Assembly (NCBI RefSeq): GCF_002858935.1
Contig: NZ_PJRT01000018.1
Location: 62,001 to 126,000 of the forward strand
Length of the DNA stretch: 64,000 bases
From: Pantoea endophytica
GTDB taxonomy: Bacteria; Pseudomonadota; Gammaproteobacteria; Enterobacterales; Enterobacteriaceae
Direction: 5' to 3'
The translations under genes and the position numbers were made by a program. Position 1 is the stretch's first letter, and each line of letters begins with the position of its first letter. A model generated the notes under the pieces. That model had not been told where the DNA came from and made no database searches. It saw only the letters and a program-made list of their open reading frames with translations. This document shows, piece after piece, positions 10,189 to 20,358 of this stretch.

Positions 10189-11697
10189 GTGGAAACCAAA
10201 GACCTGATCGTGATCGGCGGCGGCATTAACGGAGCCGGCATTGCAGTGGACGCTGCAGGACGCGGACTGTCGGTGCTGATGCTGGAGGCGCGGGATTTGG
10301 CCTGTGCAACCTCCTCCAACAGCTCGAAATTGATTCACGGCGGCCTGCGCTACCTTGAACACTATGAATTCCGCCTGGTGGGCGAAGCGTTAGCAGAACG
10401 TGAAGTGCTGCTAAAAATGGCCCCGCACATCGCTTTCCCGATGCGCTTCCGTCTGCCGCACCGTCCGCATCTGCGTCCGGCGTGGATGATCCGCATGGGC
10501 CTGTTTATGTACGATCGCCTCGGCAAACGCACCACGCTGCCGGGTAGTAAGAGCCTGCGTTTTGGCGCGGATTCGGCCCTCAAGCCGGAGATCACGCGCG
10601 GATTCGAATATTCTGACTGCTGGGTTGATGATGCGCGAATGGTGGTACTCAATGCGCAGGAAGTGGAAAAACAGGGCGGCGAAGTACGCACCCGCACGCG
10701 CGTGACCCGCGCCTGGCGTGAAGCCGGTTTGTGGATGGTGGAAGCCGAAGATATCGACAGCGGTAAAACCTACACCTGGCGCGCCAAAGGTCTGGTCAAT
10801 GCGGCCGGTCCGTGGGTAAAAGAGTTCTTCGACGATGGCCTGAAGCTGAAATCGCCGTACGGCATTCGTCTGATCAAAGGCAGCCACATCGTGGTACCGC
10901 GCGTCCATCGCGAAAAGCAGGCGTATATCCTGCAAAACGAAGATAACCGTATCGTGTTTGTGATTCCGTGGATGGATGAGTTCTCCATCATCGGCACCAC
11001 CGACGTGGAGTACAAAGGCGATCCGAAAGACGTGAAAATCGATGACAACGAAATCAGCTACCTGCTGAACGTGTTTAATGGACACTTCAAACAGCAGCTG
11101 AGCAAAGATGACATCGTCTGGACTTACTCGGGCGTACGTCCGCTGTGCGATGACGAATCAGATTCGCCGCAGGCCATCACCCGTGATTACACGCTGGATG
11201 TGCATGACGACAATGGCCAGGCTCCGTTGCTGTCCGTGTTCGGCGGCAAGCTGACCACCTATCGTAAGCTGGCGGAACATGCGCTGGAGAAACTGACCAA
11301 ATACTACCCGAATATCGGCCCGGCGTGGACCAAAAACGCGGTATTGCCGGGCGGGGATTTCTCCGGTTCACGCGAGGATTACACCGCTAGCCTTCGTCGT
11401 CGCTATCCGTTTATCAGCGAAGGTATGGCGCGTCACTTTGCGCGGACTTACGGCAGCCGCACCGAAGAGCTGCTGGCAGGCGCGAAGAGCATCGAGGATC
11501 TAGGTGAAAACTTCGGTCACGAGTTCTACGAAGCCGAGCTGCGTTACCTGGTGAAAAACGAATGGGTACGCGAACTGGATGATGCAATTTGGCGTCGTAC
11601 CAAACAAGGTATGTGGCTGAACGAAGCCGAGCAGGCGCGCATTGCCGAGTGGCTGGCGGTCAACGCACAGAAACCGGCGTTGTCGTTAGCGTCATAA
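10189..11697 (+). CDS. glpD: Aerobic glycerol-3-phosphate dehydrogenase GlpD
   Basis: 502 residues starting at a GTG preceded by GGAGGAG; ETKDLIVIGGGINGAG is the family N-terminus with the FAD-binding GxGxxG. The peripheral membrane flavoenzyme oxidises glycerol 3-phosphate to dihydroxyacetone phosphate and passes electrons to ubiquinone. Conserved segments include SSKLIHGGLRYLE, GIRLIKGSHIVVPR and WTYSGVRPLCDDE. It is controlled from the operator cluster just upstream and followed by a good terminator. In E. coli glycogen genes are nearby; here the inositol cluster follows. Confidence 0.97.
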   Translation: METKDLIVIGGGINGAGIAVDAAGRGLSVLMLEARDLACATSSNSSKLIHGGLRYLEHYEFRLVGEALAEREVLLKMAPHIAFPMRFRLPHRPHLRPAWMIRMGLFMYDRLGKRTTLPGSKSLRFGADSALKPEITRGFEYSDCWVDDARMVVLNAQEVEKQGGEVRTRTRVTRAWREAGLWMVEAEDIDSGKTYTWRAKGLVNAAGPWVKEFFDDGLKLKSPYGIRLIKGSHIVVPRVHREKQAYILQNEDNRIVFVIPWMDEFSIIGTTDVEYKGDPKDVKIDDNEISYLLNVFNGHFKQQLSKDDIVWTYSGVRPLCDDESDSPQAITRDYTLDVHDDNGQAPLLSVFGGKLTTYRKLAEHALEKLTKYYPNIGPAWTKNAVLPGGDFSGSREDYTASLRRRYPFISEGMARHFARTYGSRTEELLAGAKSIEDLGENFGHEFYEAELRYLVKNEWVRELDDAIWRRTKQGMWLNEAEQARIAEWLAVNAQKPALSLAS

Positions 11698-11713
11698 TCT
11701 CAGCCAATTAAAA

Positions 11714-11746
11714 GGCCGTTATCCTGATGGGATAACGGCTTTTTTT
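11714..11746 (+). terminator. Rho-independent terminator of glpD
   Basis: Nine-bp stem GCCGTTATC / GATAACGGC with a 7-nt loop, followed by seven T residues, 17 bp after the glpD stop. Confidence 0.88.
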
Positions 11747-11756
11747 ATGGAAAACA

Positions 11757-11820
11757 GCGCGATAAATCGCGCCGCTACGAATGCGTGCACATCTCGTAGC
11801 GGCGCAATGCACTGCGCGCA
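11757..11820. repeat. GTAGCGGCGC dispersed repeat, copy 2 (paired inverted units)
   Basis: GCGCGATAAATCGCGCCGCTAC followed by a spacer and the opposite-facing CGTAGCGGCGCAATGC. Two units of the same repeat face each other between the ends of glpD and iolE. Confidence 0.8.
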
Positions 11821-11827
11821 TTTGCCC

Positions 11828-12724
11828 TTATAACCCCGCATTCTCGCGGATGTATTTACGCGCTTTTACCGCATATTCGAACGGATTGGCCAGCGCCGGA
11901 TCCTGCTCCGCTTCCACCACCATCCAGCCTTTATAGCCGTAATCATCGAGGATTTTGAACACCGGTTTAAAATCGATCACGCCATCGCCCGGCACGGTGA
12001 AAGTCCCCTTCTTCACGCCGTCCAGGAACGACAGCGATTTCTCACGCACTTCGGCTACCACGCTGTCGCGCACGTCTTTCAGATGCACGTGGAAAATACG
12101 CGGCAGATATTTGGTCAGCACATCCAGCATCGCCTGCTGTGAACCTTCGGAATAGTAGATGTGGCCGGTATCGTACAGCAGGCCAACATTCTCATTGGTC
12201 GATTCCATAAAGCGGTCAATCTCGGCTGGCGTCTGAATGCCGGTGCCCATGTGGTGGTGCAGCGTCAAACGCATGCCTTTCTTCGCGGCGATTTCCGCCA
12301 GCTCGTTGTAGCCTTCCGCGGTTAAGCGCCACTCTTCATCGCTGAAAATCGGCTTCTGCTCCAGCACCGCCAGCGTGGTGCCCTGAATACTTTTGCTCTG
12401 CTCGGAGCAACCAATCACGCGCGCGCCCATTGCATGCAGGAAATTCATGTGATTGGTAAATTCGTCGATGGTTTTCGCTTTGTCGCCGTTGGCGAAGAAG
12501 GTGCTGAACCACGCGTTGCAGATCTGAATGCCACGGATATCGAGCATCGGCTTGAGAATCGCCGGATCGCGCGGATATTTGCTGCCCACTTCGCTGCCGG
12601 TAAAGCCCGCGAGCGCCATTTCACTCACGGTTTGCTGGAAGGTGTTTTCGCTGCCCAGCTCTGGCATGTCGTCGTTAGTCCAGCCGATTGGCGCGATCGC
12701 CAGTTTAACGTTGTCTTTGTTCAT
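11828..12724 (-). CDS. iolE: myo-Inosose-2 dehydratase IolE
   Basis: 298 residues, a TIM-barrel metalloenzyme of the sugar isomerase/AP endonuclease-like family. It dehydrates 2-keto-myo-inositol to a trihydroxycyclohexane-dione in the second step of inositol catabolism. Metal-site and conserved segments: [34 protein letters not shown] and VVEAEQDP. The start [20 protein letters not shown] is typical. Last gene of iolD-iolG-iolE, 65 bp behind iolG. Confidence 0.95.
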   Translation of the reverse strand: MNKDNVKLAIAPIGWTNDDMPELGSENTFQQTVSEMALAGFTGSEVGSKYPRDPAILKPMLDIRGIQICNAWFSTFFANGDKAKTIDEFTNHMNFLHAMGARVIGCSEQSKSIQGTTLAVLEQKPIFSDEEWRLTAEGYNELAEIAAKKGMRLTLHHHMGTGIQTPAEIDRFMESTNENVGLLYDTGHIYYSEGSQQAMLDVLTKYLPRIFHVHLKDVRDSVVAEVREKSLSFLDGVKKGTFTVPGDGVIDFKPVFKILDDYGYKGWMVVEAEQDPALANPFEYAVKARKYIRENAGL

Positions 12725-12789
12725 CTTGTTGTCCCTGATTCACAGAGGCGGCCGCTGAGCCGCCGAGGAGTATTTAGCGCACAGCTCAG

Positions 12790-13803
12790 TTATTTGGCGT
12801 AGAAATCCGGACGCGGCGGCATGGTTACCGGCTCAATCGCGCCGCTGTTCTGCGCTTTATGGCAGGCATCGGCGGCCACGGAAGCAGCAAAACCATCCCA
12901 GGCAGAAGGTCCGGTCAGTTGGCCGTCTTTCACGTCATTAATAAACGCTTGCAGCTCAACGTCATAAGCATCAATGAAACGGTCTTTCCAGTCGGTTAGC
13001 AGCGGCACGCCGAGACGCGCGTTTTTGCGCGTTTGTATCGCCGAAGGCTCCGGCAGCTTAGCGATGCCCTCTTCGCCCACCACTTCACACTGAATGTCGT
13101 AGCCGTACGCGCAGTTAACAAAGATCTCCACATCAATGCGGATACCTTTCTGCGTTTCGAACAGCACGATCTGCGGATCTTTCAACCTGGCATGAGACTT
13201 CGACGTGGTGCGCGGGAACACCACCTGCACGGTTTTGTAGTCGTCTTCGGTCAGCCAGCGCAGCACGTCCAGCTCGTGAATCAGGGTGTTGGTGATCGCC
13301 ATGTCGGTGCTGTAATTCTCGCCGACGCTCTGGTTGCGGTGCGCGCAGTGCAGCATCAGCGGTTCGCCGATTTCACCGTCAGTGATCACTTTTTTCAGCG
13401 CGCGATAGCCGGCATCGTACGGGCGCATAAAGCCCACTTGCACCAGACGTTTACCGTGTTTGATCTCGGCATCCACAATGCGACGGCAACCTTCAGCGCT
13501 CAGCGCCAGCGGCTTTTCACAGAACACCGGTTTGCCGGCCGCGATTGCCGCCAGCGTAAACTCTTCGTGGGTCGGATCCCAGGATGTCACCAGCACGGCG
13601 TCAACGTCTGGCGAGTTGATCACCTGATGACCATCCTGATACACCTCGGCTTCGATATTCAGACGTTGCAGCGCCGAGCGCGCCCCTTCCACGTTGATAT
13701 CAGAAACCGCCACCACTTTGGCACCCTGCAAGACGTTATTGCAGCGACGAATGTGTTCCTGACCAATTGCACCGGTACCAATTACACCGAGTTTGAGCGT
13801 CAT
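12790..13803 (-). CDS. iolG: myo-Inositol 2-dehydrogenase IolG
   Basis: 337 residues from the ATG at 13803 ([13 protein letters not shown]); a 13-residue upstream extension of the frame is not family-like. A Gfo/Idh/MocA oxidoreductase that uses NAD+ to convert myo-inositol to 2-keto-myo-inositol. The Rossmann motif [12 protein letters not shown], the CEKPLAL motif carrying the catalytic-site Lys, and HELDVLRWL near the active site are all present. Middle gene of iolDGE, 68 bp behind iolD. Confidence 0.94.
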   Translation of the reverse strand: MTLKLGVIGTGAIGQEHIRRCNNVLQGAKVVAVSDINVEGARSALQRLNIEAEVYQDGHQVINSPDVDAVLVTSWDPTHEEFTLAAIAAGKPVFCEKPLALSAEGCRRIVDAEIKHGKRLVQVGFMRPYDAGYRALKKVITDGEIGEPLMLHCAHRNQSVGENYSTDMAITNTLIHELDVLRWLTEDDYKTVQVVFPRTTSKSHARLKDPQIVLFETQKGIRIDVEIFVNCAYGYDIQCEVVGEEGIAKLPEPSAIQTRKNARLGVPLLTDWKDRFIDAYDVELQAFINDVKDGQLTGPSAWDGFAASVAADACHKAQNSGAIEPVTMPPRPDFYAK

Positions 13804-13871
13804 AATTACACCTGTAGAGTCGGATAAGTTAGGGTAAAACAAGGCCGGAGAGCTCCGGCCTAAAAGAGGTT

Positions 13872-15806
13872 TTAATACTTACGTGCTTGTTCGATATGCA
13901 CGTTAAGGGTGTCGGCCACTTCTTGCGTGCGCGTTGACGTAGAAGTTTGCGCCACGCCAACGTGCCACCAGCTGAAGTATTTGTGCACCATGGTTTTTGG
14001 CAGCACTTTGATGTCGAACAGCACGGAAACGGTCTGCTTCTGCGCGTCGATCAACGCGGCTTCCAGCTGTTCCAGCGTGGTAATGCGGTAGGTTTTGCAG
14101 CCGTAACCGCCGGCGATCGCCGCGAAGTCCACCGGCACAAAGCCGCCATCCAGCTTGCCACCTTCCGAATTACGGAAGCGGAACTCGGTGGTGAAGCTGT
14201 CCATGCCGTGTTCCATCTGCAGGTTGTTGATACAACCGTTGGTCATGTTATCCAGCAGCACCACGTTGATTTTCGCCCCTTCCTGAATCGACGTGACCAG
14301 CTCGGAGTGCAGCATCATGAACGAACCGTCGCCAACCATGACGTAGACTTCACGCTGCGGCTGCGCCAGCTTTACGCCCAGCGCGGCATTCACTTCATAA
14401 CCCATACAGGAGTAGCCGTACTCAACGTGGTACGAGTTGTAATCTTTGGTGCGCCACACGCGCTGCAGGTCGCCCGGCAGACTGCCCGCTGCCGCGACGA
14501 TCACCGCATCCTTTGGGAGCTGCTCGTTTAAGGTGCCCAGCACGCTGCTCTGCGTCAGCACCGATTTCGTCAGGCGCTCAAACTCGGCAAACAGCGCTTC
14601 GCGATCGGCGTGGTCGGCGATTTCCGGAATGAAATCGTCGGTGTTATAGGTGGCGGCATAGACGCGCTGCGTCTCTTTCAACAGCTTGCTTTGCGACAGC
14701 TCAATCTGGCCGCCCCAATGGTTTTCGAAACCTTGCAGCCCGCTTTCCAGCGCGGTTAAACCTTCACGCGCATCCGCCAGCAGCTGCACCGCATCCAGCT
14801 TGTAGCTGTCGAAGTTGCTGACGTTGAGGTTCAGATAGCTGACATCCGGATTCTGGAAAATCCATTTCGACGCGGTGGTGAAGTCGGTGTAACGCGTACC
14901 GATACCAATCACCAGATCGGCCTCTTTCGCCAGCAGGTTGGCCGCCAGGCAGCCGGTTTCGCCCACGCCGCCGACATTGAGCGGGTGATCGGAAACGATG
15001 GTGCCTTTACCGGCCTGAGTTTCGGCAAACGGAATGTTGAAGCGCTCGGCAAATTTCAGCAGCGCATCCCCGGCATCGGAATATTTCAGGCCACCGCCGA
15101 CAATGATCAGCGGCTTGTGTTTACGCGCAATCAGCGCCAGCGCATCTTCTAATTGCGCGGCAGTTGGCAAGCGGCGATCCAGACGATGCACACGTTTCTG
15201 GAAAAAGTATTCCGGGAAGTCCCAGGCTTCGCCCTGCACGTCCTGCGGCAGCGCAATCGTCACCGCGCCGGTTTCTGCCGGATCGGTCAACACGCGCAAG
15301 GCGTTGATGCAGGCAGTCATCAGCTGTTCCGGGCGGCTGACGCGATCCCAGTATTTGCTCACGGCGCGGAACGCGTCGTTGGTGCTGATGCTGAGATCGT
15401 GGCTCTGTTCAATCTGCTGCAATACCGGATCCGGTTGGCGCGTAGCGAACACATCGCCCGGCAGCAGCAGTAAAGGAATGCGGTTGGCGGTCGCGGTGGC
15501 AGCAGCGGTAATCATGTTGGCCGCGCCGGGACCGACCGATGAGGTACAGGCGATAATCTGACGACGCAGCGACTGCTTGGCAAAGCCAATGGCGGCGTGC
15601 GCCATGCCCTGCTCGTTACGGCCCTGATGCACCACCAAATCGCCGCTGTCCTGCTCCAGCGCCTGTCCCAATCCCAGCACGTTGCCGTGACCGAAAATGG
15701 CAAAAATGCCTTTCACAAATTTGGTTTCAACGCCGTCAACGTTCAGGTATTGGTTATCGAGAAATTTTACCAGCGCCTGTGCCGTGGTGAGTCTGATTGT
15801 GCCCAT
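13872..15806 (-). CDS. iolD: 3D-(3,5/4)-trihydroxycyclohexane-1,2-dione acylhydrolase IolD
   Basis: 644 residues, a thiamine diphosphate enzyme that opens the ring to give 5-deoxy-glucuronate. The three-part ThDP layout is visible: an N-terminal Pyr domain ([14 protein letters not shown]), a central domain, and a C-terminal PP domain with the metal/ThDP motif starting [12 protein letters not shown] and ending [12 protein letters not shown]. First gene of iolDGE. The promoter lies in the 549-bp gap shared with iolC, which holds ATTTCAT boxes. Confidence 0.95.
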   Translation of the reverse strand: MGTIRLTTAQALVKFLDNQYLNVDGVETKFVKGIFAIFGHGNVLGLGQALEQDSGDLVVHQGRNEQGMAHAAIGFAKQSLRRQIIACTSSVGPGAANMITAAATATANRIPLLLLPGDVFATRQPDPVLQQIEQSHDLSISTNDAFRAVSKYWDRVSRPEQLMTACINALRVLTDPAETGAVTIALPQDVQGEAWDFPEYFFQKRVHRLDRRLPTAAQLEDALALIARKHKPLIIVGGGLKYSDAGDALLKFAERFNIPFAETQAGKGTIVSDHPLNVGGVGETGCLAANLLAKEADLVIGIGTRYTDFTTASKWIFQNPDVSYLNLNVSNFDSYKLDAVQLLADAREGLTALESGLQGFENHWGGQIELSQSKLLKETQRVYAATYNTDDFIPEIADHADREALFAEFERLTKSVLTQSSVLGTLNEQLPKDAVIVAAAGSLPGDLQRVWRTKDYNSYHVEYGYSCMGYEVNAALGVKLAQPQREVYVMVGDGSFMMLHSELVTSIQEGAKINVVLLDNMTNGCINNLQMEHGMDSFTTEFRFRNSEGGKLDGGFVPVDFAAIAGGYGCKTYRITTLEQLEAALIDAQKQTVSVLFDIKVLPKTMVHKYFSWWHVGVAQTSTSTRTQEVADTLNVHIEQARKY

Positions 15807-16355
15807 ATGCTTCTTCCTTTACATGCTGGTACCTGCGGCGAGGTACATCGCGGTTCGGGTAAAAACTGCCGTTCACGGCGCCCGCGGATTAAGTGAAACG
15901 TGAGGCGATTATAAACAAATATTTTTTTCATTAAACACGATTACAGAAGAAACATTTCATTTTGCGATGGAGATCAAATTCAGCAATGAAACGTGGGCTG
16001 CGCAAGCCGCGAAAGGGGGAAAAGTGGAACAGTAACAGGTCATTTGCAGGTCATAACGAAATTTCATTTCACTTCAGTAGCTTCCTTAATTCGCCAGCAA
16101 TTTCCTGAGACATGGCTCACAAGCCTGACTATCACTGAAACTCCGAAAGATTCCAACGCTGCTTTGCGGCCTGGTCAGAGTTTTACCTGGCTCACAAAAT
16201 CGTGATGGATATTTCATTTCATATTGAATTTGGAATTTTTATTCCTCATACTGCGACCAAAGCCAATCAGGCACCTTGAGAACCCGGAAGCAAAGCGCTC
16301 GACGTTGGGCGGCAGCGCCCGCAGTGTCTGCTTATCACAGAAGGAAACAATAGGT
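15807..16355. promoter_or_regulatory. iolD/iolC divergent regulatory region with ATTTCAT boxes
   Basis: A 549-bp gap with no convincing gene; the small frames inside it have no family features. It holds three ATTTCAT clusters: 15954-15960, 16058-16071 (GAAATTTCATTTCA) and 16211-16222 (ATTTCATTTCAT). These match the boxes at the other iol promoters and are the likely IolR operators. An AAGGAA ribosome site precedes iolC. Confidence 0.6.
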
Positions 16356-18269
16356 ATGAGTACACAACAGAAGCGGCTTGATGTGATTTGTATCGGACGC
16401 ATCGCCGTCGACCTCTACGGTCAGCAAATTGGATCACGCCTGGAAGATATGACCAGCTTCAACAAATATCTCGGCGGGTCTTCCGGCAACGTGGCCTACG
16501 GTACGGCGATCCAGGGCCTGAAATCGGCGATGCTGGCGCGCGTAGGTGACGAGCATAACGGCCGCTTTTTGCGTGAAGAGCTGCAACGTGCGGGCTGCAA
16601 TACCGATGGCCTGATTACCGATAAGCAGCGCCTGACCGGGCTGGTGATCCTTGGGATCAAAGATGAAGAGAGCTTCCCGCTGATCTTCTACCGCGACAAC
16701 TGCGCCGATATGGGGCTGGTGCCGGAAGATATTAACGAAGATTTCATCACCTCTTCACGCGCGGTCGCCGTCACCGGCACGCACCTTTCGCATCCGCAAA
16801 CCCGCGCCGCCGTACTGAAAGCGCTGGATATCGCCAAACGCAACGGCCTGCGCACCGCGCTGGATATCGATTATCGTCCGGTACTGTGGGGATTGACCTC
16901 ACTCGGCGACGGCGAAACGCGTTTCATTGAATCGGGCGAAGTGACGCAACAACTGCAGGAAGTGCTGCACTATTTCGATTTGGTGGTCGGAACGGAAGAA
17001 GAGTTCCATATCGCCGGTGGCAGCACCGATACGCTGACCGCGCTGAAAAATGTGCGTCAATCGAGCCAGGCCACATTAGTGTGCAAACGCGGTCCGCTGG
17101 GTTGCGTGGTGTTTGAGGGCGAGATCCCGGATAGTTGGGAACAGACCAAACTGCAGAGCGGCGTGCGCGTTGAAGTGCTGAACGTGCTGGGTGCGGGCGA
17201 TGCCTTTATGTCTGGCCTGCTGCGCGGCTGGCTGAATGATGAAAGCTGGGAGCAAGCGTGCCGTTACGCGAACGCCTGTGGCGCGCTGGTGGTTTCGCGC
17301 CACGGCTGTGCACCGGCGATGCCGACCAAAGAAGAGCTGGATGATTTCCTAAGCCGCGATAAAGAGGTGAAACGTCCGGATCTTGATGTACGTCTCAATC
17401 ACCTGCATCGCGTCACCACGCGTAAACAGCAGTGGCCAGAGCTGAATGTGTTCGCCTTCGACCATCGCAAACAGCTGGCTGATATGGCGCGCGAAGCGGG
17501 CGTCAGCGAAGCGCGGATCCCAGAATTGAAACTGCTGCTGCTGCGTGCCGCAGAAGAAGCGGCCAATGAAGCCGGCCTGAATGAAAAGAGCGGCATCCTC
17601 GCGGATACCACTTACGGCCAGAAAGCGCTGAACGCGATTACCGGTAAAAACTGGTGGATTGGGCGTCCAATTGAGCTGCCAAGTTCACGTCCGCTGCGCC
17701 TTGAACACGGCAACATCGGCTCACAGCTGGTCGACTGGCCAGCCGAGCACGTGGTGAAATGTCTGGTGTTCTACCATCCGCACGACAGCGCGGAACTGCG
17801 CAAAGAGCAGGATGAGCTGGTGCTCGATGTGTGGAATGGCTGTAACAAGAGCGGGCACGAACTGCTGCTGGAGCTGATTCTGCCGGAGAGCAATCCGGAC
17901 CGTAACGAATCCTACTATTACGACATGCTGAGCCACTTCTACAGCCTTGGCATTCAGCCAGACTGGTGGAAACTGCCGCCGCTGTCTGCCGAAAGCTGGC
18001 AGGCGATCAGCGGGTTGATCGAGCAGAACGATCCGCACTGCCGCGGCATTCTGCTGCTGGGCCTCGATGCCCCGGAAGAGACGCTGAAAGCTGGTTTCGC
18101 CGCCGCAGCGCAAGCGCCGTGGGTGAAAGGTTTCGCGGTAGGTCGCACCATCTTCGGCCAGCCGTCACGCCAGTGGCTGCAAGGCGAGCTGGATGATACA
18201 GCGCTGGTTGAGACCGTGAAAGGGAACTACCTGCGGTTGATCGGCTACTGGCGCGCTGTACGCGGTTAA
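16356..18269 (+). CDS. iolC: Fused 5-dehydro-2-deoxygluconokinase / DUF2090 aldolase-like protein IolC
   Basis: 637 residues from the ATG at 16356 (AAGGAAACAATAGGT precedes it). Residues 1 to about 320 are a PfkB-type sugar kinase: glycine pair YLGGSSGNVAYG and the ATP/anion-hole motif VLGAGDAFMSGLL. It phosphorylates 5-dehydro-2-deoxygluconate. Residues from about 345 to the end form a DUF2090 domain (NVFAFDHRKQLADM; GLDAPEETLKAGF), which has a class I aldolase-like barrel character. No separate iolJ is in the window, so this domain may supply the aldolase step that yields malonate semialdehyde and DHAP; that role is inferred from fusion and context. Confidence 0.93.
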   Translation: MSTQQKRLDVICIGRIAVDLYGQQIGSRLEDMTSFNKYLGGSSGNVAYGTAIQGLKSAMLARVGDEHNGRFLREELQRAGCNTDGLITDKQRLTGLVILGIKDEESFPLIFYRDNCADMGLVPEDINEDFITSSRAVAVTGTHLSHPQTRAAVLKALDIAKRNGLRTALDIDYRPVLWGLTSLGDGETRFIESGEVTQQLQEVLHYFDLVVGTEEEFHIAGGSTDTLTALKNVRQSSQATLVCKRGPLGCVVFEGEIPDSWEQTKLQSGVRVEVLNVLGAGDAFMSGLLRGWLNDESWEQACRYANACGALVVSRHGCAPAMPTKEELDDFLSRDKEVKRPDLDVRLNHLHRVTTRKQQWPELNVFAFDHRKQLADMAREAGVSEARIPELKLLLLRAAEEAANEAGLNEKSGILADTTYGQKALNAITGKNWWIGRPIELPSSRPLRLEHGNIGSQLVDWPAEHVVKCLVFYHPHDSAELRKEQDELVLDVWNGCNKSGHELLLELILPESNPDRNESYYYDMLSHFYSLGIQPDWWKLPPLSAESWQAISGLIEQNDPHCRGILLLGLDAPEETLKAGFAAAAQAPWVKGFAVGRTIFGQPSRQWLQGELDDTALVETVKGNYLRLIGYWRAVRG

Positions 18270-18286
18270 GTGCGAAGTTAGCTGGG

Positions 18287-18313
18287 AAAAAGCGGCCAAT
18301 TGGCCGCTTTTTT
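18287..18313 (+). terminator. Rho-independent terminator of iolC
   Basis: Self-complementary AAAGCGGCCAATTGGCCGCTTT with a run of six T residues, 17 bp after the iolC stop. Confidence 0.85.
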
Positions 18314-18328
18314 GATTGTGCTCGCTGG

Positions 18329-18459
18329 CCCTCATCCTCGCCTTCTCCCGCCAGCGGGAGAAGGGACCGATCCAGCAATTGTTGAGTATTGAACGCGATC
18401 TGCTAAGCCGCACAAGACGGTTCCCTCGCCCGCTTGCGGGAGAGGGTTAGGGTGAGGGG
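18329..18459. repeat. Long inverted-repeat element (CCCTCA...TGAGGG, REP/MITE-like)
   Basis: About 130 bp. The left end CCCTCATCCTCGCCTTCTCC leads into CCCGCCAGCGGGAGAAGGG; the right end carries GCCCGCTTGCGGG followed by AGAGGGTTAGGGTGAGGGG. Each end is itself a hairpin and the two face each other, as in paired REP elements. It sits between the iolC terminator and iolR. This sequence type is widespread in proteobacterial intergenic gaps. Confidence 0.75.
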
Positions 18460-18482
18460 AAAACCTGCATATTCTGTGAGGC

Positions 18483-18502
18483 ATTTCATAAACCGATGAA
18501 AT
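18483..18502. promoter_or_regulatory. Candidate IolR operator, perfect palindrome
   Basis: ATTTCAT, 6-bp spacer, ATGAAAT: a perfect 7+7 inverted repeat about 100 bp before iolR; another ATGAAAT lies at 18527-18533. The clearest version of the box present at all iol promoters, suggesting autoregulation of iolR. Confidence 0.65.
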
Positions 18503-18600
18503 AAGCGTCACGATGATGTCAAACAAATGAAATTTTCCATCCATCTGGTACTATAGCGCTCATTATCCAGCCATATTTTCTTTTCTAGCGGGCCGAAGTA

Positions 18601-19446
18601 ATGACCAATAATCCAACGCAATTAACCTTGTTACAGGACGAGATCCGTCGTCGCTATGAGACGCTGAGCAAACGCCTGAAGCAGGTGGCTCGTTATATCC
18701 TTGATAACAGTAACAGCATCGCTTTCGATACCGTTGCTTCCATCGCACAACATGCCGATGTGCCGCCCTCGACGCTGATCCGCTTTGCCAACGCCTTTGG
18801 CTTTAGCGGCTTCAACGAAATGAAACAGGTTTTCCGTCAGCACCTGATGGAAGAGACCGTTAACTATACCGAGCGCGCACGTCTGTTCCGCCAGACCGCC
18901 ACCGACGACAGCGCCACTTCACCCGAAAGCCCGGCCGAAATTCTCAATGTCTTCACCATGGTCAACAGCCAGGCGCTGCAACAGCTGGCGATGCAGGTCA
19001 ATCCAGACCAGCTCAACCGCGCGGTGAAAATGCTCGATGAAGCCGAGAACATCTACATCATCGGCCTGCGTCGCTCATTCAGCGTGGCATCGTATCTGGT
19101 GTATGCGCTGCGCCATCTGGAGCGTCGTGCGTTCCTGATCGACGGCCTCGGCGGCATGTTCACCGAGCAGCTGAGCATGGTGAACCCGAAAGACGTGGTG
19201 ATCGCCATCAGCTATTCGCCATACGCGCGTGAAGCGGTGGAGTTGGTTGAGCTGGGTGCCAAACGTGGCGCGCATCTGATCGCCATCACCGACAGTCAGG
19301 TCAGCCCGCTGGCTGCCTTCAGCGATGTGTGCTTTGTGGTGCGTGAAGCGCAAGTGGATGGCTTCCGTTCGCAGGTCGCTTCGCTGTGTCTGGCACAGAC
19401 GCTTGCCGTGTCGCTGGCGCTGAACAACAACGTGCCCAGCGAATAA
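18601..19446 (+). CDS. iolR: MurR/RpiR-family repressor of inositol catabolism, IolR
   Basis: 281 residues. N-terminal RpiR-type helix-turn-helix (about 1-80; VASIAQHADVPPSTLIRFANAFGFSGF, read as DVPPSTLIRFANAFGF core) followed by a SIS sugar-phosphate-binding domain (about 125-265; YIIGLRRSFSVASYL, VIAISYSPYAREAVE). The domain order and the position inside the inositol cluster support a role as pathway repressor responding to a phosphorylated intermediate. It follows iolC after a terminator and a repeat element, so it probably has its own promoter with the 18483 palindrome. Confidence 0.88.
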   Translation: MTNNPTQLTLLQDEIRRRYETLSKRLKQVARYILDNSNSIAFDTVASIAQHADVPPSTLIRFANAFGFSGFNEMKQVFRQHLMEETVNYTERARLFRQTATDDSATSPESPAEILNVFTMVNSQALQQLAMQVNPDQLNRAVKMLDEAENIYIIGLRRSFSVASYLVYALRHLERRAFLIDGLGGMFTEQLSMVNPKDVVIAISYSPYAREAVELVELGAKRGAHLIAITDSQVSPLAAFSDVCFVVREAQVDGFRSQVASLCLAQTLAVSLALNNNVPSE

Positions 19447-19472
19447 TCTCTTCGCAGAGTCGACCAGCTAAC

Positions 19473-19498
19473 AAAAAAGGGCAGCCAGGTGGCTGCCC
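19473..19498 (-). terminator. Terminator between iolR and iolB, oriented for iolB
   Basis: Stem GGGCAGCC / GGCTGCCC with a 4-nt loop; six A residues on the left become a U-tract for leftward iolB transcription. It could also slow rightward iolR transcripts. Confidence 0.8.
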
Positions 19499-19518
19499 TT
19501 CTTACATTGATGTGCAAT

Positions 19519-20334
19519 CTACGAACGCGGATACTGGTCGCTGTTCACCCAGGCGTGATCTTTCTCCCAGGTAAATTTCCACAGACGTTTTGGACCCGCC
19601 ATCACGTTGAGATAGTAGTTATCGTACCCGGCAATGGTTGCCACCGGATGATAGCCACGCGGCACCGTCACCACATCGCGGTTATACGGCGCCATGCACT
19701 CGTCGAGTGAACGGTCGTCGGTATAAACGCGCTGCATGGCGAAACCTGGCTCAGGATCGAAACGGTGATAGTAGGTCTCTTCCAGATAGGTTTCGTCCGG
19801 GCTGTTTTTCTGGTCGTGCTTGTGGCTGGGGTACGAACTGGTCGCGCCTTCATCGGTGTAGACTTCCACCACCAGCAGGCTGTCGGCCTCTTTATTGTCC
19901 GGCAGAATGTTGTGCACCAGACGCTGATTACGCCCTTTACCACGCTGCTCAACACCAACATCTTCCGGCGCAATCAGTCGCGCCGGCAGGTTGCCGCTGC
20001 TCGGTGCATTACACACCGCCAGCTCCAGATCGCTATCCGCATACACTTCCACTTCGTCGTTATGCGGTACGTAAACTGAGTAAGGCGGAGTGCGTTCAAA
20101 CGGCGACAGACGTTTACCCAGATTCGGAAACTCGGCGTGACGGGTTTTCACCGACGCAAAGCCCGCCACCAGCACCAGACACAACTCTTTCTCGCCGCTA
20201 CTCAGCTTCAGGCTCTGCCCTTTTTTCAGCAGATAAGCGTCGAAGCCGACATATTCCCAGCCCGCGCTTTCCGGCGTGACGTGCTGGATGCGGCCGTTGC
20301 TGTCGGGTTTTTGCGCTTTCGAAATCAGAGACAT
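19519..20334 (-). CDS. iolB: 5-deoxy-glucuronate isomerase IolB
   Basis: 271 residues, a double cupin (KduI/IolB family). It isomerises 5-deoxy-D-glucuronate to 5-dehydro-2-deoxy-D-gluconate, the substrate of IolC. Typical metal-binding segments SSYPSHKHDQ and ETYYHRFDPEPGFAMQRVY are present, as is VVTVPRGYHPV. It lies 24 bp behind iolA in an iolA-iolB operon, with a terminator after its stop. Confidence 0.94.
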   Translation of the reverse strand: MSLISKAQKPDSNGRIQHVTPESAGWEYVGFDAYLLKKGQSLKLSSGEKELCLVLVAGFASVKTRHAEFPNLGKRLSPFERTPPYSVYVPHNDEVEVYADSDLELAVCNAPSSGNLPARLIAPEDVGVEQRGKGRNQRLVHNILPDNKEADSLLVVEVYTDEGATSSYPSHKHDQKNSPDETYLEETYYHRFDPEPGFAMQRVYTDDRSLDECMAPYNRDVVTVPRGYHPVATIAGYDNYYLNVMAGPKRLWKFTWEKDHAWVNSDQYPRS

Positions 20335-20358
20335 CCTGTTCCTCCTTGTTGAGCGAAA

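Noticed and set aside
15993..16205. 70-codon frame between iolD and iolC
   Set aside because: No ribosome site of note, no family features, and the region holds operator-like boxes.
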